DNA of 64,000 bases, taken from NCBI RefSeq assembly GCF_019279795.1, contig NC_056743.1, forward strand, positions 871,456,478-871,520,477. Reading direction: 5' to 3'. Position numbers and translations under genes: made by a program. The DNA is from Protopterus annectens (taxonomy: Eukaryota; Chordata; Ceratodontiformes; Protopteridae). The notes under the pieces are model-generated. The model saw only the letters and a list, made by a program, of their open reading frames with translations, made no database searches and had not been told where the DNA came from. Shown piece after piece: positions 12,061 through 23,353 of the stretch (position 1 is the stretch's first letter; every line of letters starts with the position of its first letter).

Positions 12061-13139
12061 TGCGTAGAATTCAGCAGTTTGATTTCAGGATAATGAATCT
12101 TCTTCCATGTTCCTTCTTTGTTCACATGACCTCTATCTGGGGTTTCTGGTTATCTTTCAGTAAGCTAACTGGTAACACAAAGTTGCCAGTGTGTGTGTGC
12201 GCGCATGTGTGTGCATGTGTATGCATTCTCTGATAAACTGGCTTCTTCTCCAGGATTACTTCCGTGTGTCACATCTTACCATGTTGCTTGGAGGGGCAGT
12301 ATTCAGTTTCTTAATCTGAAAAGGATCAAGTGGGAATCAGAAAATAAATGAATGAATAGCCGCATGTTATTATTTCTTGCACAATAGTCATTTTTGCTAT
12401 TTGTATTGCCATTTGTATTACAGTACAAAGCATCCTTTTCCATATTTCTATGTCATGTTATACTGATCTTTGTACATTAGTGCATACACTGTCCTTTACA
12501 ACTCCTTGTACATGAATTACATGAAATATATGTTTCTCTTTTTATAAGTAGATCACAATGAAAATGGGCCACATAGGTCCAATTTGCCCAATTAAAAAAT
12601 AATAAGACAACAATGATCTAGAAGTTTAAGGCAACCAAATAGTTGCTGTCTTAGTCATACATGAGGAAGATTCAAAATAAAATAGTTATCAATGTAACAT
12701 GCTTTAGTAAGCTAATAGAGAAGTTATAAGTGGGGGAAATCTTCTCTGTACTTGATTAGTTCTCAGTCAAAATAACTTATCACCAAGGCAGAAGCAGAGT
12801 TGGCCTTACGTAAATTGGCACCACAGGTGAAATGCTCCATGACAGCCTCCATCCACTGCTGAGCATATCTCCCCCAATGCACTTCACCTGGAGCCCACAC
12901 GGTTCCCTCCATCCACATTTTTTCTTCCTTTTTCAGTTTGTTTTACTCTTGATTTTTTTTCAAGCATCCATTCATTTATTCTTTTATTTAGTAAACACAT
13001 CCTAACTAAGGACTGTAGTCTGGTAACTGTGCAGGACATAACTGCATTAATCTGAAGATCTGGGAACCATTAGGCCCTCACATAAGCCATGGGGATGCTA
13101 GGGGCTCTGATGTACATGTTAGAGGTTTTTAAACAATCT
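12061..13139. other. Intergenic, no recognised feature
   Basis: Contains a short TG/CG-rich tract at about 12190-12225. No coding or transposon domain was recognised. Confidence 0.5.
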
Positions 13140-15530
13140 TTTTAACTAGAGGTACACATATCCTTGATCTAGTACTCACAAACATGGAGGGAGGAATGAA
13201 AAAGGGTCACTTACTCTCATCCAGACAACCCACACCAAGCAGTATAGTGTAGAGTTTAGATGTCTGATTCTGAGAAAACAGGTTAGTCATAAAACATATT
13301 TCACTTGTGTTCCACACAAGCAGTCCTCTCTGGTAAGATCTGAGCACAAAATTATCTCCTTTAGTATTAAAACCAATGCAGAACCCCCCCCACCAAACTC
13401 AAAACCTGTTAAGAACTTTGGTAAGGCCAATTACCTCAAACTTAGTGACAGCTTATTAAACTTCCAAGCCCCTCCGAACCTGGATGACACTGAGGCTTTC
13501 TCTGAGATGTACACAAAAGTAGTGTACAACCACATTCATAGTTATATAGAGGAGGCAGTACCTGTCAGAGTCAAACCTATTATTACTGGCAAAATTAAAC
13601 TACCCTGGTGGACCCCTAGCATAAATAAATAGTCTATTCAACAAAAGAAAAAAAATCCTTTCCAAAGCAAAGAAGGAACAGACAAAAAATTGCAAAATGA
13701 TACTAACCAGTCTAAACAAACAAATTAGAAAGCTGGTCAAATCTACCAAAGAAAACTGAGAGAAAGATAGCCTCACAGGTGAAAGATAACCATAAGTCTT
13801 TTTAACATAATGTTCATAACCTCAGGATAAACACTCAGCAGTGTGTCAAGTTAATCATTAATGGCAACACTTACATCCACCTGAAATTATAGTAAAACTG
13901 CTAGCCAACAAGTTCAGTTCAAACCCCCCATCGCCTCCTACCACACCCAAAGAAATACCCACAATCATCTCCCTACTGATCATTACAGGGAACACACTTG
14001 CTAAAGCCAAAAACACAGCCCCCATGGCTCTCAACAACATTCCAGGATACTTCTTATATAACATAAAACAGAATTTATCAGGGCCACTGGAAACCCTCTT
14101 TAACCACAGCCTCTGGACAGGTTTTGTCTCAGAGTAATGGAGGACTACAACAGTCATCCCTCTGTAGAAGAGGGGCCCATCAACTGACCTAGGGAACTAC
14201 ATACCCATAACCATGACCAGTCTTATCTGCAAGGCCATGGAGAGAATTATCATGGACCTGATCAAGAACAACATAGGAACTCTCCAAAAACTGGACCAGA
14301 CTCAATTTGGCTATGTCAAAGAGAGGTGTTGCCTGTTTAGTCTGGTGTACTTCTTTTAGTAAGTCACCAGGGCCATGGATGAAGGTAAAATAGTACACAG
14401 CTCTTATCTAGACCTGGTTAAGGCTTTTGACACAATTCCCCACTTTGGGATCATAGACAAACTTAGTTAGGCATAAACACCTGCATCATCAAATGGATAG
14501 CCAATAGGTGAATTTACTTCTAATAAGAAACCTGTTACTAGTGGTGTCTCACAGTACTCAGTGTTGAGATCTTACTGTTTGGTATATACTTCACTGAAGT
14601 AAAGGCCAATGTTGGAGGCCTCTGGCTGATCAAGTTCAGTGATAACTGTAAGCTGGGAGCAATCATTGAATTCCCAGATGATGATCCTACATCCTACAAA
14701 CAGGCCTAAAAATGACAAATGACTGGTGCCAAAATCATGGTCTGAGATTATATGCTAAAAAAATGCATAATCATAGCATTTCAGTAGATCAGATATCCCT
14801 GCAAATAATATTGGTAGCACACCCTTAAAAATAGACCCAGTGGTGTGGGACCTAGGAACACAGATAGATAGTAACCTTAATGTTGACAACCGGGTATCTA
14901 CAGTAGTGAGGAAATCCTTTTGTGTGGCTCAGCTTATAAGTAACTTACACCAGTTGGAGCAGCCCCAGAATCTCACAAAAAATACAAAGTGTAAGATATG
15001 TGTCTTGCGCAGACCAACTAAAGGCCCTATCCCTTTAGTCTGTCTCATATCGTTTATTGAGAGGGGACTTATGCCCGACCCACAACGCATTCTCTGATTC
15101 AGCCCTGATGAAAATGTTACATATTTGAAAGAAAAATTATACGAGGGTTACGTATTCCATGAATCTGAACCTTATTTGTGAATAACAGATCTTTCTGGAG
15201 AGACAGATTTGTATCCCAAAGGCTGCCTCTTCTATGGAATAAACTTCCCATATTTGTAGAACAAAGCCCTTTCCTCACACTCTTCAAAAAATTTGGATAA
15301 ATGAATGGGAAATTGCAAATTCACTCCCAGGATACTGCCCATGTCTATTATGGACAGAGGCAGTCTGTAAAATGTCTCCGCTCCAACACCAAAGACCAAC
15401 AACACTGATAATATCCCATCCCATATCTGTGGAACTAAGATATAATATTGCCATATCCTGGGTATTATTGACTAGGCTTGTAAAGGCTCTTGTGCCACTA
15501 GCCTAGCAATCACCTATGAACTTATAAACA
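13140..15530 (+). pseudogene. LINE D: decayed CR1-type LINE, EN end plus RT
   Basis: Broken translation across frames shows the end of an endonuclease (THILDLVLTNME, then VRSEHKIISF) and reverse transcriptase blocks: NTAPMALNNIPGYF, STDLGNYIPITMTSLICKAM, FGYVKERCCLFSLV, YLDLVKAFDTIPHFGIIDKL and KFSDNCKLG. A tail such as DRGSL precedes the 3' UTR. The catalytic FADD-type motif reads FSDN (codons at 14641-14646), so the second Asp is lost. The 3' end has the family tail CTAGCCTAGCAATCACCTAT at about 15498. It is 5'-truncated and carries many stops, frameshifts and a deletion near 14950. This is the oldest LINE A-family copy here and is inactive. Confidence 0.88.
13198..13325 (+). repeat. Copy 1 of a ~125-bp dispersed repeat
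   Basis: The sequence from AATGAAAAAGGGTCACTTAC to CACACAAGCAGTCC recurs almost identically at about 16791-16920. Here it sits inside the endonuclease portion of LINE D, between the DLVLTNM and RSEHK motifs. Confidence 0.8.
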
Positions 15531-16290
15531 AATGTCATGATTATTGAAATAAATTCAACACCACTCTTCACGTTTGCCTTTTCCTGCATCTTTTTAACAC
15601 ATTCTAAATGACTAAGACAGACATTTAATAAATTTGGAGGAAATAACTACATTATGCGAGGGGTCTGGGGGCTGCTAGGCCCCCAAAAGCCATTGGGGTC
15701 TAGATGATCTGAGGTGTATTTCAGAGATTTTAAACATCCTTTTCATCCAATGATGGACAAAACAAAAATTATGATTAAAGGAAATAAATCAATCTTACTC
15801 TTTTAACTTTGTTTTTTTTTTTTTTGCTGTATCCTTTTTACCTCCCTAAATTTTCCAATCTTTCCAATCTTCTGATCCAATGATGGTCTCATGAGTAAGG
15901 AAAGAAATTCAGTATTACTTTTTTTATTTCAAGGAAGAATAAATTGTATCTAATTCTAACTCATGTGCAGAGCTAACAAAGCTGCAGTTCGCCGCTTCAC
16001 CTCTACCCCCAAAAGGAAAGCCATTGTCAGTGCACCCGTCTGATGTCAGAGTGGAATGAAACTGGAAAGCCAAACAAGATAAAACACATTTCAACATCTT
16101 AATTTCAGACATATATAAAGAGCACATGTTCTAACCTTTCCCTAAAAGACAGTCTGTTGTATATGCATCTGATGTTTGATGGTAAAGAAAAAAAATGAAG
16201 TTACTCCTAGTAATTACAACCTATAGTGAGCCTCTGTGCACACCTCTGACTTTTTTGAGAAAAATTAAAAAAATCATGGCCCAACCCAAC
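15531..16290. other. Intergenic, no recognised feature
   Basis: A poly-T tract lies near 15812-15825, and a GGGGGCTGCTAGGCCCCCAA hairpin-like stretch near 15667-15686. No gene was recognised. Confidence 0.5.
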
Positions 16291-16628
16291 ACAAGAGAGT
16301 TGTTCACAAATCTAAGGACTGGGAGGAAACTTAAAGGAATAATGACAATATCCCCAGTTCCCCACACAAGTTAGAGTGATTTTCTGTGCACACCTCAGAG
16401 AACACAAGAGAGTTGTTCACAAATCTGAGGACTGGGCGGAAACTTAAAGGAATAATGACAATATCCCCAGTTCCCCACACAAGTTAGAGTGATTTTCTGT
16501 GCACACCTCAGAGAACACAAGAGAGTTGTTCACAAATCTGAGGACTGGGCGGAAACTTAAAGGAATAATGACAATATCCCCAGTTCCCCACACAAGTTAG
16601 AGTGATTTTCTGTGCACACCTCAGAGAA
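16291..16628. repeat. 113-bp tandem repeat, three copies
   Basis: CACAAGAGAGTTGTTCACAA starts at 16291, 16403 and 16516. Copies 2 and 3 are practically identical, whereas copy 1 differs (GGGAGG versus GGGCGG). The last unit is therefore a recent duplication. Confidence 0.95.
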
Positions 16629-16790
16629 GGACTCATTTTTCAGTGCAGAAGCCACTGTTAAGGCTATGTCAAAATCTACATAGACAGCCTTGGTGTGACG
16701 GGGCAATCAGGCTCACAGAAGCTATGAAGTTTTATGTTCTATGATGCATTTTATGCCTTATATTTTGAGAGAATGTTTAAACTAAGCAAA

Positions 16791-16920
16791 TGAAAAAGGG
16801 TCACTTTCTCTCATCCAGACAACCCACACCAAGCAGTATAGTGTACAGTTTAGATGTCTGATTCTGAGAAAACAGGATAGTCATAAAACATGTTTCACTT
16901 TTGTTCCACACAAGCAGTCC
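16791..16920 (+). repeat. Copy 2 of a ~125-bp dispersed repeat
   Basis: Matches 13198-13325 with only a few differences over about 125 bp, same orientation, 3.6 kb away. The flanking sequences are unrelated. Confidence 0.8.
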
Positions 16921-17041
16921 CACACATTACATACTGCAAGTTGCCTCACACAAATCACAAATCCAGAATAATGAGCAAACAACGGTAGCTTGACATTTTC
17001 ATCAACAGCCCCAGCAATAGGTCTACTTTGTGCACATTTCA

Positions 17042-17106
17042 GATGATCAGTATAAGATATAATATATATAGATAAACATATATATCACATTATTGTGTGA
17101 TATATA

Positions 17107-17158
<52 letters not shown>
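17042..17158. repeat. AT-rich microsatellite (TA)n
   Basis: A degenerate TATA/TGTG tract ends in an almost pure TA run at about 17117-17156. Confidence 0.95.
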
Positions 17159-17160
<2 letters not shown>

Positions 17161-17609
17161 TGGGTATATCCGATACAAATACACCCATAGCTGACATGCT
17201 AAATACTGAGGCCTTTACATCGAAACCATGTATGTCGACAAGCAAGTACTCATGCGCTGAGAATATGTTAGTGTAATAAAGACAGAAAATTAAGAAAGTA
17301 GGTTTGCATGTGAATTTGTGAGTGCAATTTAGGATAGAATGACGGGATTGTATGCTGAGCAGAGGTACACAAGGAGGGATTGACTAGATTGATACACAAA
17401 GAGTTATTTAAGGACCTTAATAAGGCTATAGCTGAGGTGGGAGTAGTGGATCTATGCTAATGGAAGGCAGTTATGCCTTTGTTAACATCCCAGTACTGTA
17501 TGCCTGTATCTCATAGATGTCGTAGGAAATACAATAGTAGAAAGAACTTGAGCTTGTATGGGACACAGGTAAGGGAAGTCCTGTCATGGCTGACAAATCA
17601 GCACCTTAT

Positions 17610-17930
17610 TGAACAGGAGCAGCAATGGACTCACAGTGTAGGCCTGGTAGTCCTTACCTGTAATCACAATTTATGTTTACATGAACAGGAGCAGCAATGG
17701 ACTCACCATGTAGGCCTGGTGCAATTGACTTGCAGTGTAGGCCCGGTAATCCTTACCTGTAATTACAATTTATGTTTACATGAACAGGAGCAGCAATGGA
17801 CTCACAGTGTAGGCCCGGTAGTCCTTACCTGTAATCAGAATTTATGTTTACATGAACAGGAGCAGCAATGGACTCACTGTGTAGGCCTGGTAGTCCTTAC
17901 CTGTAATCAGAATTTATGCTTACAATCAGC
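17610..17930. repeat. 72-bp minisatellite, four copies
   Basis: The unit begins GAACAGGAGCAGCAATGGAC. Because 72 is divisible by three, the array leaves a 171-codon frame open (repeated EQEQQWTH...LTCNHNLCLH). The second unit carries an extra partial duplication of about 29 bp. The open frame is explained by the period, and no splice or family evidence supports coding. Confidence 0.9.
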
Positions 17931-19559
17931 ATCCTGTCGTACATATATTAAAATAAGCTCACTCAAATACATTACCAACATGATTTAAACATCATTAAAC
18001 ATGATACCTGCCATTAACACCACCTAACATTGAGGCGTGTGCTCCCTGAAGCACTTAAATGAGCATTTTTTCTCTGAAACTTTTCTCCAGATTCTCCATA
18101 ACTAGCCAAGGGATTTAAATTATTCTGCAATCCATTGTCACACCTTTGCCTACACATAGGAGGGTGGATTATGTATTTATTTCTCTCCCTTCAACTTACA
18201 AGTTCACTGCACACAGAAGCCTGCATTCCATGTACCATTATCACTTCACAGAAGGTACAGTACACACGATCCTTCAATCATGAATCACTGGACAGTTCAC
18301 AGGAGAGCATGCATGCAGTTACCAGTAGTTAGCAATTACTGTAACCTTCAGAGTAGTCACTACACTGAGACACCTTTAGTCGACAGTTTGTGAAGAACCA
18401 ACAATATACACTTCAGAGGAAGTTACAGACAGCCCTATCTAGTAAAGCCACTGAAAGCCATGCACATAGCAAGCTATATTCAGATTTCCCACGTCATCTC
18501 ACAGAATTCAAGAGATACGGACCACAATGCCAGACCCATATTATTTCTCAGGAGATAGTCACAGGCAAGTTTTCTCTACTTGCTTGCTAGAAAAATGCTG
18601 CTCATAACAGTTGCAGACTTATTAAGAAATGCTGCCTTTTAAAATGTTCTGTGTTTGGCAGTCACATTTTAGATTACTCAGTGGTATACTTCAATTATTA
18701 TGCCCTCAGGTTCCAGAATTTCTGAAAACTGACATTCCAACATGCTCTGTAACCCCTCAAAACAGAAAGTTATTTCCCGTGGGCTATAATCTTTGCATCA
18801 CATTCTTCACATAGCTACCTTCAAAGCTGCATTGCTGAGAACTAAGAAAAAATCCTGTTGTCCCAAATTGTACATTTTGGAGTACCCCCAGAAGTCCAAT
18901 GTGAGTGCTGAAAATAGATCATTTTAAGACAATCCTTCTCAGTTTTGTTATGCAGTGACATAGGGGTTTATTAGCTGTATGTGATCTAAAAAAGCAGAGT
19001 AAAACACTAAATACATTTGTACTGTGTTCTGCTTTCATGTTATTCCAGCTGCAGCCTCTATATAAACTTTCTAGATATTTTGTTGTTTCATTAATTACAG
19101 ATTATGACGTAGAAGGAAAACATATAGATATACTGTGGGGCCCCTTCTAAAAATAACGCCAGTCTTATTTTAACAAAGTCAGGCCTGGAACGATATGCAT
19201 GGAGTGCAGATTCTCTTCCGCAGTTTTGCATAACTCATTTAAAATAGTCATGCTTCTCATGGATAGAATTACACAGTTTCCTAGTAACATGAATATTAAG
19301 GCTTGGAACATGGCATGTGATAAGTGAGTCTACATATTGCAAGCCATCTCGGTGCTCTGTTATAAGGTCAAAATAAATAATGTTCCAAAATTTCTTGGAT
19401 ACTGAAGAATTGAATGGCCTACTTATTTATTTAGTATTTAGACATGTTTAAAGTACCATGAATTGTGCCAACTGCTCTGGCAAGATTATCTGCTCCTTGT
19501 GGCCTGGCTGTGACTGATTCGATAGCCATCTGGATACAGAAAGTGTCTATATTTTTTGC
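17931..19559. other. Intergenic, no recognised feature
   Basis: AT-rich sequence with only short open frames. No conserved domain, splice-bounded exon or transposon motif was recognised. Confidence 0.5.
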
Positions 19560-19800
19560 ACTTAATCTGTTTCAGTAATAGTTAACAAAACTGTGCTGCA
19601 TTTACTTTTTTGCTTGATATTGCTGGTCTCTGTGTCTGCATTTTGGTTTTCTGTTTTAGTGATATTAACAAAACCGTGCTGCATTTATTTATTTGTTTGA
19701 GATTGCTTTTCTTGGTGGCTGCATTTTGTTTTTCTGTTTTACTGATAGTTCACAAAACTGTACTGCATTTAATTATTTGCTTGATATTTCTGGTCACTGT
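19560..19800. repeat. ~84-bp tandem repeat, three diverged copies
   Basis: ACAAAACTGTGCTGCATTTA-type landmarks recur near 19583, 19667 and 19752, each followed by a T-rich segment with TTGCTTGATATTGCTGG-like text. The hydrophobic open frames over it are a by-product of T-rich repeats. Confidence 0.8.
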
Positions 19801-21289
19801 CTGGATTCTGTTCAGCGGGTTTCATAGTGGGGGTTGGTTTACTTTCTGCTGAAGCCAGCCTATCCAAGGTGTTAGCACAACTTTTTGTGTTATCTGATTC
19901 CCAGAGGCTCTTAAGTTTTCTTTTATACTACTGGTGTAAGGAGTTACATTTTGTTTTTCCCCCACCCTCCTGCTCAAGTGTTATTGTATTCTTAAATTTT
20001 GTGCTTTTGGAATTGCCCACCCCTACTGTAAATTTGATTTTGGACGCTCCTCCCACTCCCATCTCATTTGCTTACTGCATTGAGTACAGTGTGATAATTT
20101 GGGAAGGACTACCCCCTTGCTTCTTTGATTTTGGACCAGTCCCATATCATCAGCTCATTCTACTGTGTACAGACAGAGCATTTGGGAAGGCCAACCCATT
20201 TAGTTTCTTAATCTTGAATTGTCTTCGGTTTCTTCCCTCTCCACTCAGGGCCGGTGCTAGCATTTTGGGGGCCTCCAGCAAGTTTCATGTTGGGGCCCTA
20301 CCTAGGAGGATGTAAGGTGTGGCCATACCCCCCCCCCCGCCTTTACTTCAATACTCATAGTTTGCTTGAAAACTAAATTGCTTTGAGGGGCAGAGTACAA
20401 TATAAAGCATAGTCTGAAACAGTCTCAAAGCTCATGTTCTCTACCACCAACCCTCTCAGCACATATAAGATTAGGGCTTTAAAACACTGGGCTTCTGAGC
20501 TAATAAAGATGTTAGAACAGATTTTGCAGTCGCATGCATTGCATGAACCCACATTTTTTTTCTGGGTAACAGACCAAAAATACTAGTCCAACATCTCAAC
20601 ATTGGACATCATTCTCATAGCCACTACCCCTCCGCCTAATGTTTCAGCACATTTCTAGACAAAGCTATAAATAATCACAGAACAAAGGCATAACAAAGAT
20701 AACATTGCTATTATAAACTTACAAAGGTATGAGAATAACAGAGTATGCATTCGTTTGAATTAAAACATCAGTGCATTCTGCAGAATTCTCACAGCCCCTA
20801 CCTCCCAATGTTTCTGCATAATAATTCAAGCTAAAGCCAAAATTAATTGCAGAGCTGAGATATGCTAGTGATACTTTAAGCATTTTGTTTTAAACATTGT
20901 TTTAAACTTACAATTGTTTTAAACTTATAAAGATAATAAAACAAGTTTTCCATTAAAGTGCATTACAATAATTCCTGTACATTCTACATTGTCACAACCC
21001 CCACCCCTACCCCTTCGGAACAAGAACTCTGGACAAAGCACAAAAGCATAAGACAAAAGCTAAACATCAGGGAAAACATTTAAAAATGCTTATAAAAATG
21101 ACTGAATGGGTTTTCTCATAATTTGGTGAATTACTTTGCTTCAATCTCAAAGTTTTGCTAGAAAACCAAATTGTTTTGAGAGACAGATCACAAATATCAA
21201 GAAAACAGTCCCACAGCTTTTTCAATGTCCATACCCTCACCACCAATCTCTTAGCACAATAATTCTGGATGAAGCAAGAATAAGTTGAG

Positions 21290-21440
21290 GTGGGGGTTGG
21301 CATAATGGTTAACGTGTTTACCTCACAGGCAAGAGGTATAGGGTTTGATTCCCACCAGGGGAAACTGGTTAGGCTTAAAATGGCCCACAGTGGCAGCTAG
21401 CCTAGAACTGGCCCATGAGCCTAAAATATATTGTGTATAT
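21290..21440 (+). mobile_element. tRNA-derived SINE, copy 1
   Basis: The A-box-like TTGGCATAATGGTTAACG begins near 21298. The B-box-like GGGTTTGATTCCC is at 21341-21353. A body then follows with GGCTTAAAATGGCCCACAGT and a decayed tail GCTAGCCTAGAACTGGCCC. It is followed immediately by a second copy in the same orientation. Confidence 0.85.
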
Positions 21441-21442
21441 TT

Positions 21443-21595
21443 GGGTGGGAGGTTTGCATAATGGTTAAGGTGTTTACCTTACAAACATGAGGTGCAGGGT
21501 TTGATTCTCACATGGGGTAATTGGCTTGGCTTAAAATGGCCAACAACGACAGTTAGCCAAGTAGTAACTATGAACCTATTAAAAAAAAAAAAAAA
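21443..21595 (+). mobile_element. tRNA-derived SINE, copy 2, LINE A-type tail
   Basis: Same organisation as copy 1: TTTGCATAATGGTTAAGG, then B box GGGTTTGATTCTC at 21497-21509, then GGCTTAAAATGGCC. It ends GTTAGCCAAGTAGTAACTAT followed by GAACCTATT and a poly-A run. That end closely resembles the 3' terminus of the LINE A family (for example TTAGCCTAGTAATTATCTAT then GAACCTATT at 36674-36702), which implies mobilisation by that LINE. Confidence 0.87.
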
Positions 21596-22500
21596 CAAGA
21601 CAAAAGAATAACATTAGGGATTTAAAACACTTGGCTTATGAACCAACAAAGATGCTAGTATAACAGATTTTGTAGTAGCATGCATTGCTTGAACCATTAT
21701 TTTAATGGAAAACAGACCAAAAATGCTAAACAAACATTAGAACACCATGCAACATTGTCACAACCCCTACCATCCTCCTAACCTCTGAGCATAACAATTC
21801 TAGATAAAGCCAAAAATAATTGCAGAACAAAGGAGGAACATCAGGCATAGTTTTAAACATTGCTATTATAAATGCAGAAAAAAATTGTAGAACAGGGTTT
21901 GCATTAAAATTATATTTGTGCATTCTGCAACATTCTCACAGCTCCTATCCCATCAATACAACCATTCAGCGCAATTCTGGACAAAGCAAAAAAAAAAAAA
22001 TGGTAGGGCAAAGGCTAACATCAGGCATATAAACACTCACCTAGTAAACTTATAAAGATGCTAGAAAAGGTCTTGAAGTAGCTTGCATTGCATGAACTCA
22101 ATTTTTTCAAGAAAGAGAGCAAAAAATACCAAGCAGACCTGAGGATATTCTACAACATTCTCACAGCCCGTACTCCCATCCCAGCCTCTCAGCACAACAA
22201 TTCTGGACAAAGCAAAAAATCAAAGAACACAGTCACTATCACCCCACTACGAACCTTTCAACACAATTGTGGACAAAGCAAAAGTAAATAAATAAAAAAT
22301 ATGACTATTCTTTCATAGGAGTGACTAAAAAAACTAGAATCTGGGCATTAATTATCACAGACAAGCCCCCCCATCTCTTAGCACAATAATTCTGGACAAA
22401 GCTAAAATGAAACTATTTAAACTAAAGCCCCTCTCCACCCCCTCACCCCCCCAATCCTCCAAAAATTCTGGGGAAAAATATTACAATCCTCATCTCCCTG

Positions 22501-23353
22501 TCCCCCCCCCCCCTCAAAAAATAAAAAGTTAAAAAAAACACAGCAACTTAACTTTTACTGTAGTGGAAATTGCTACTAATCCTCTGCTCCCACTAAATTA
22601 AAAAGTGACCCCTGGCTGCTACCACACAGACCAGTTCAGCCTTTTTAAATCTGTCCTTAAAAGGACAATATTTCAGACCTTTTAAAAACTGCCCTTACCA
22701 GGGCAGTTGATAATGCAACTCCTTGGCTTGTCCCAATGATAGCTGCTGAAAGGCTTTCTTCCAAAGTCCTTGTCCTCCTCACGCCACCAGTAATCCAATA
22801 AATGATCACCTGAAAATCCAAGTAGAAAGCAAACTTTTCTCTTGAAGAACAAGAGAAATGAATGCTTGCTATACATGTGCCTTTTTAAAGGCAACTGACA
22901 CAGGAAGTGCTTTGCAAGGACCACTTCCATGAACAGAAAAGAAAACACACAACTTACTTCCTTGGCTGCTGCAACCAATCGGGTCCTTAATTCACTGAAG
23001 TGGACCTGATGGAGTGCAGCATTCAGCTGACATCATAGCTTACAGGAAGGCAATTTAAAAAAAGATTTGGTGGTGCAGCAAATCGCGCAATGCTGCCATA
23101 CTAATGAGTCTGTGAGAACCAGGCAAGGAGGAAGGAGAATCCCACGGCCGCTTGTGTGCATGTTGGCTGCACGTTGTTAATGGGGGACCTTGTATGCTGG
23201 GAAATAACTGGGGGCCCCCTGTGTCCACGGTTTGGTGAGTGCCTAATGCCTGCTATGTCTCCATTAAAAAAAATGTACACTTTTTATTCAGCTGCTTTTA
23301 CTGTAATTGTGTTGCTCCTACTTTATTACCTTATTTTGCCTTGCTGCTTGCTC
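22501..23353. other. Intergenic, no recognised feature
   Basis: C-rich tracts near 22430-22515 are followed by AT-rich sequence. No coding similarity was recognised. Confidence 0.5.

Larger units (their letters stand above)
20380..22500. repeat. Diverged tandem array, period about 180-230 bp
   Basis: The landmark AATTCTGGACAAAGC and close variants recurs near 20650, 20830, 21028, 21263, 21787, 21975, 22200, 22260 and 22390. It is usually preceded by a C-rich stretch (CACAGCCCCTACC, CTCTTAGCACAA) and followed by poly-A and ATCAGGCATxTAAA-like text. The spacing is uneven because of indels and a pair of SINEs inserted at 21290-21595. It is strand-asymmetric (A/C-rich on +) and has no coding potential. 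Confidence 0.75.

Noticed and set aside
13858-14157. A 99-codon frame on the - strand
   Set aside because: Antisense shadow of the decayed RT of LINE D on the + strand.
17473-17988. A 171-codon open frame with repeated EQEQQWTH units
   Set aside because: Explained by a 72-bp tandem repeat; no evidence of promoter, splice signals or homologues.
19827-20315. A 162-codon hydrophobic frame
   Set aside because: T-rich sequence partly overlapping a tandem repeat and a C-rich repeat edge; no recognised domain.
21298-21353. tRNA gene with A and B boxes
   Set aside because: The boxes belong to a SINE head; no complete cloverleaf with a proper acceptor stem is visible and SINE body and tail follow.
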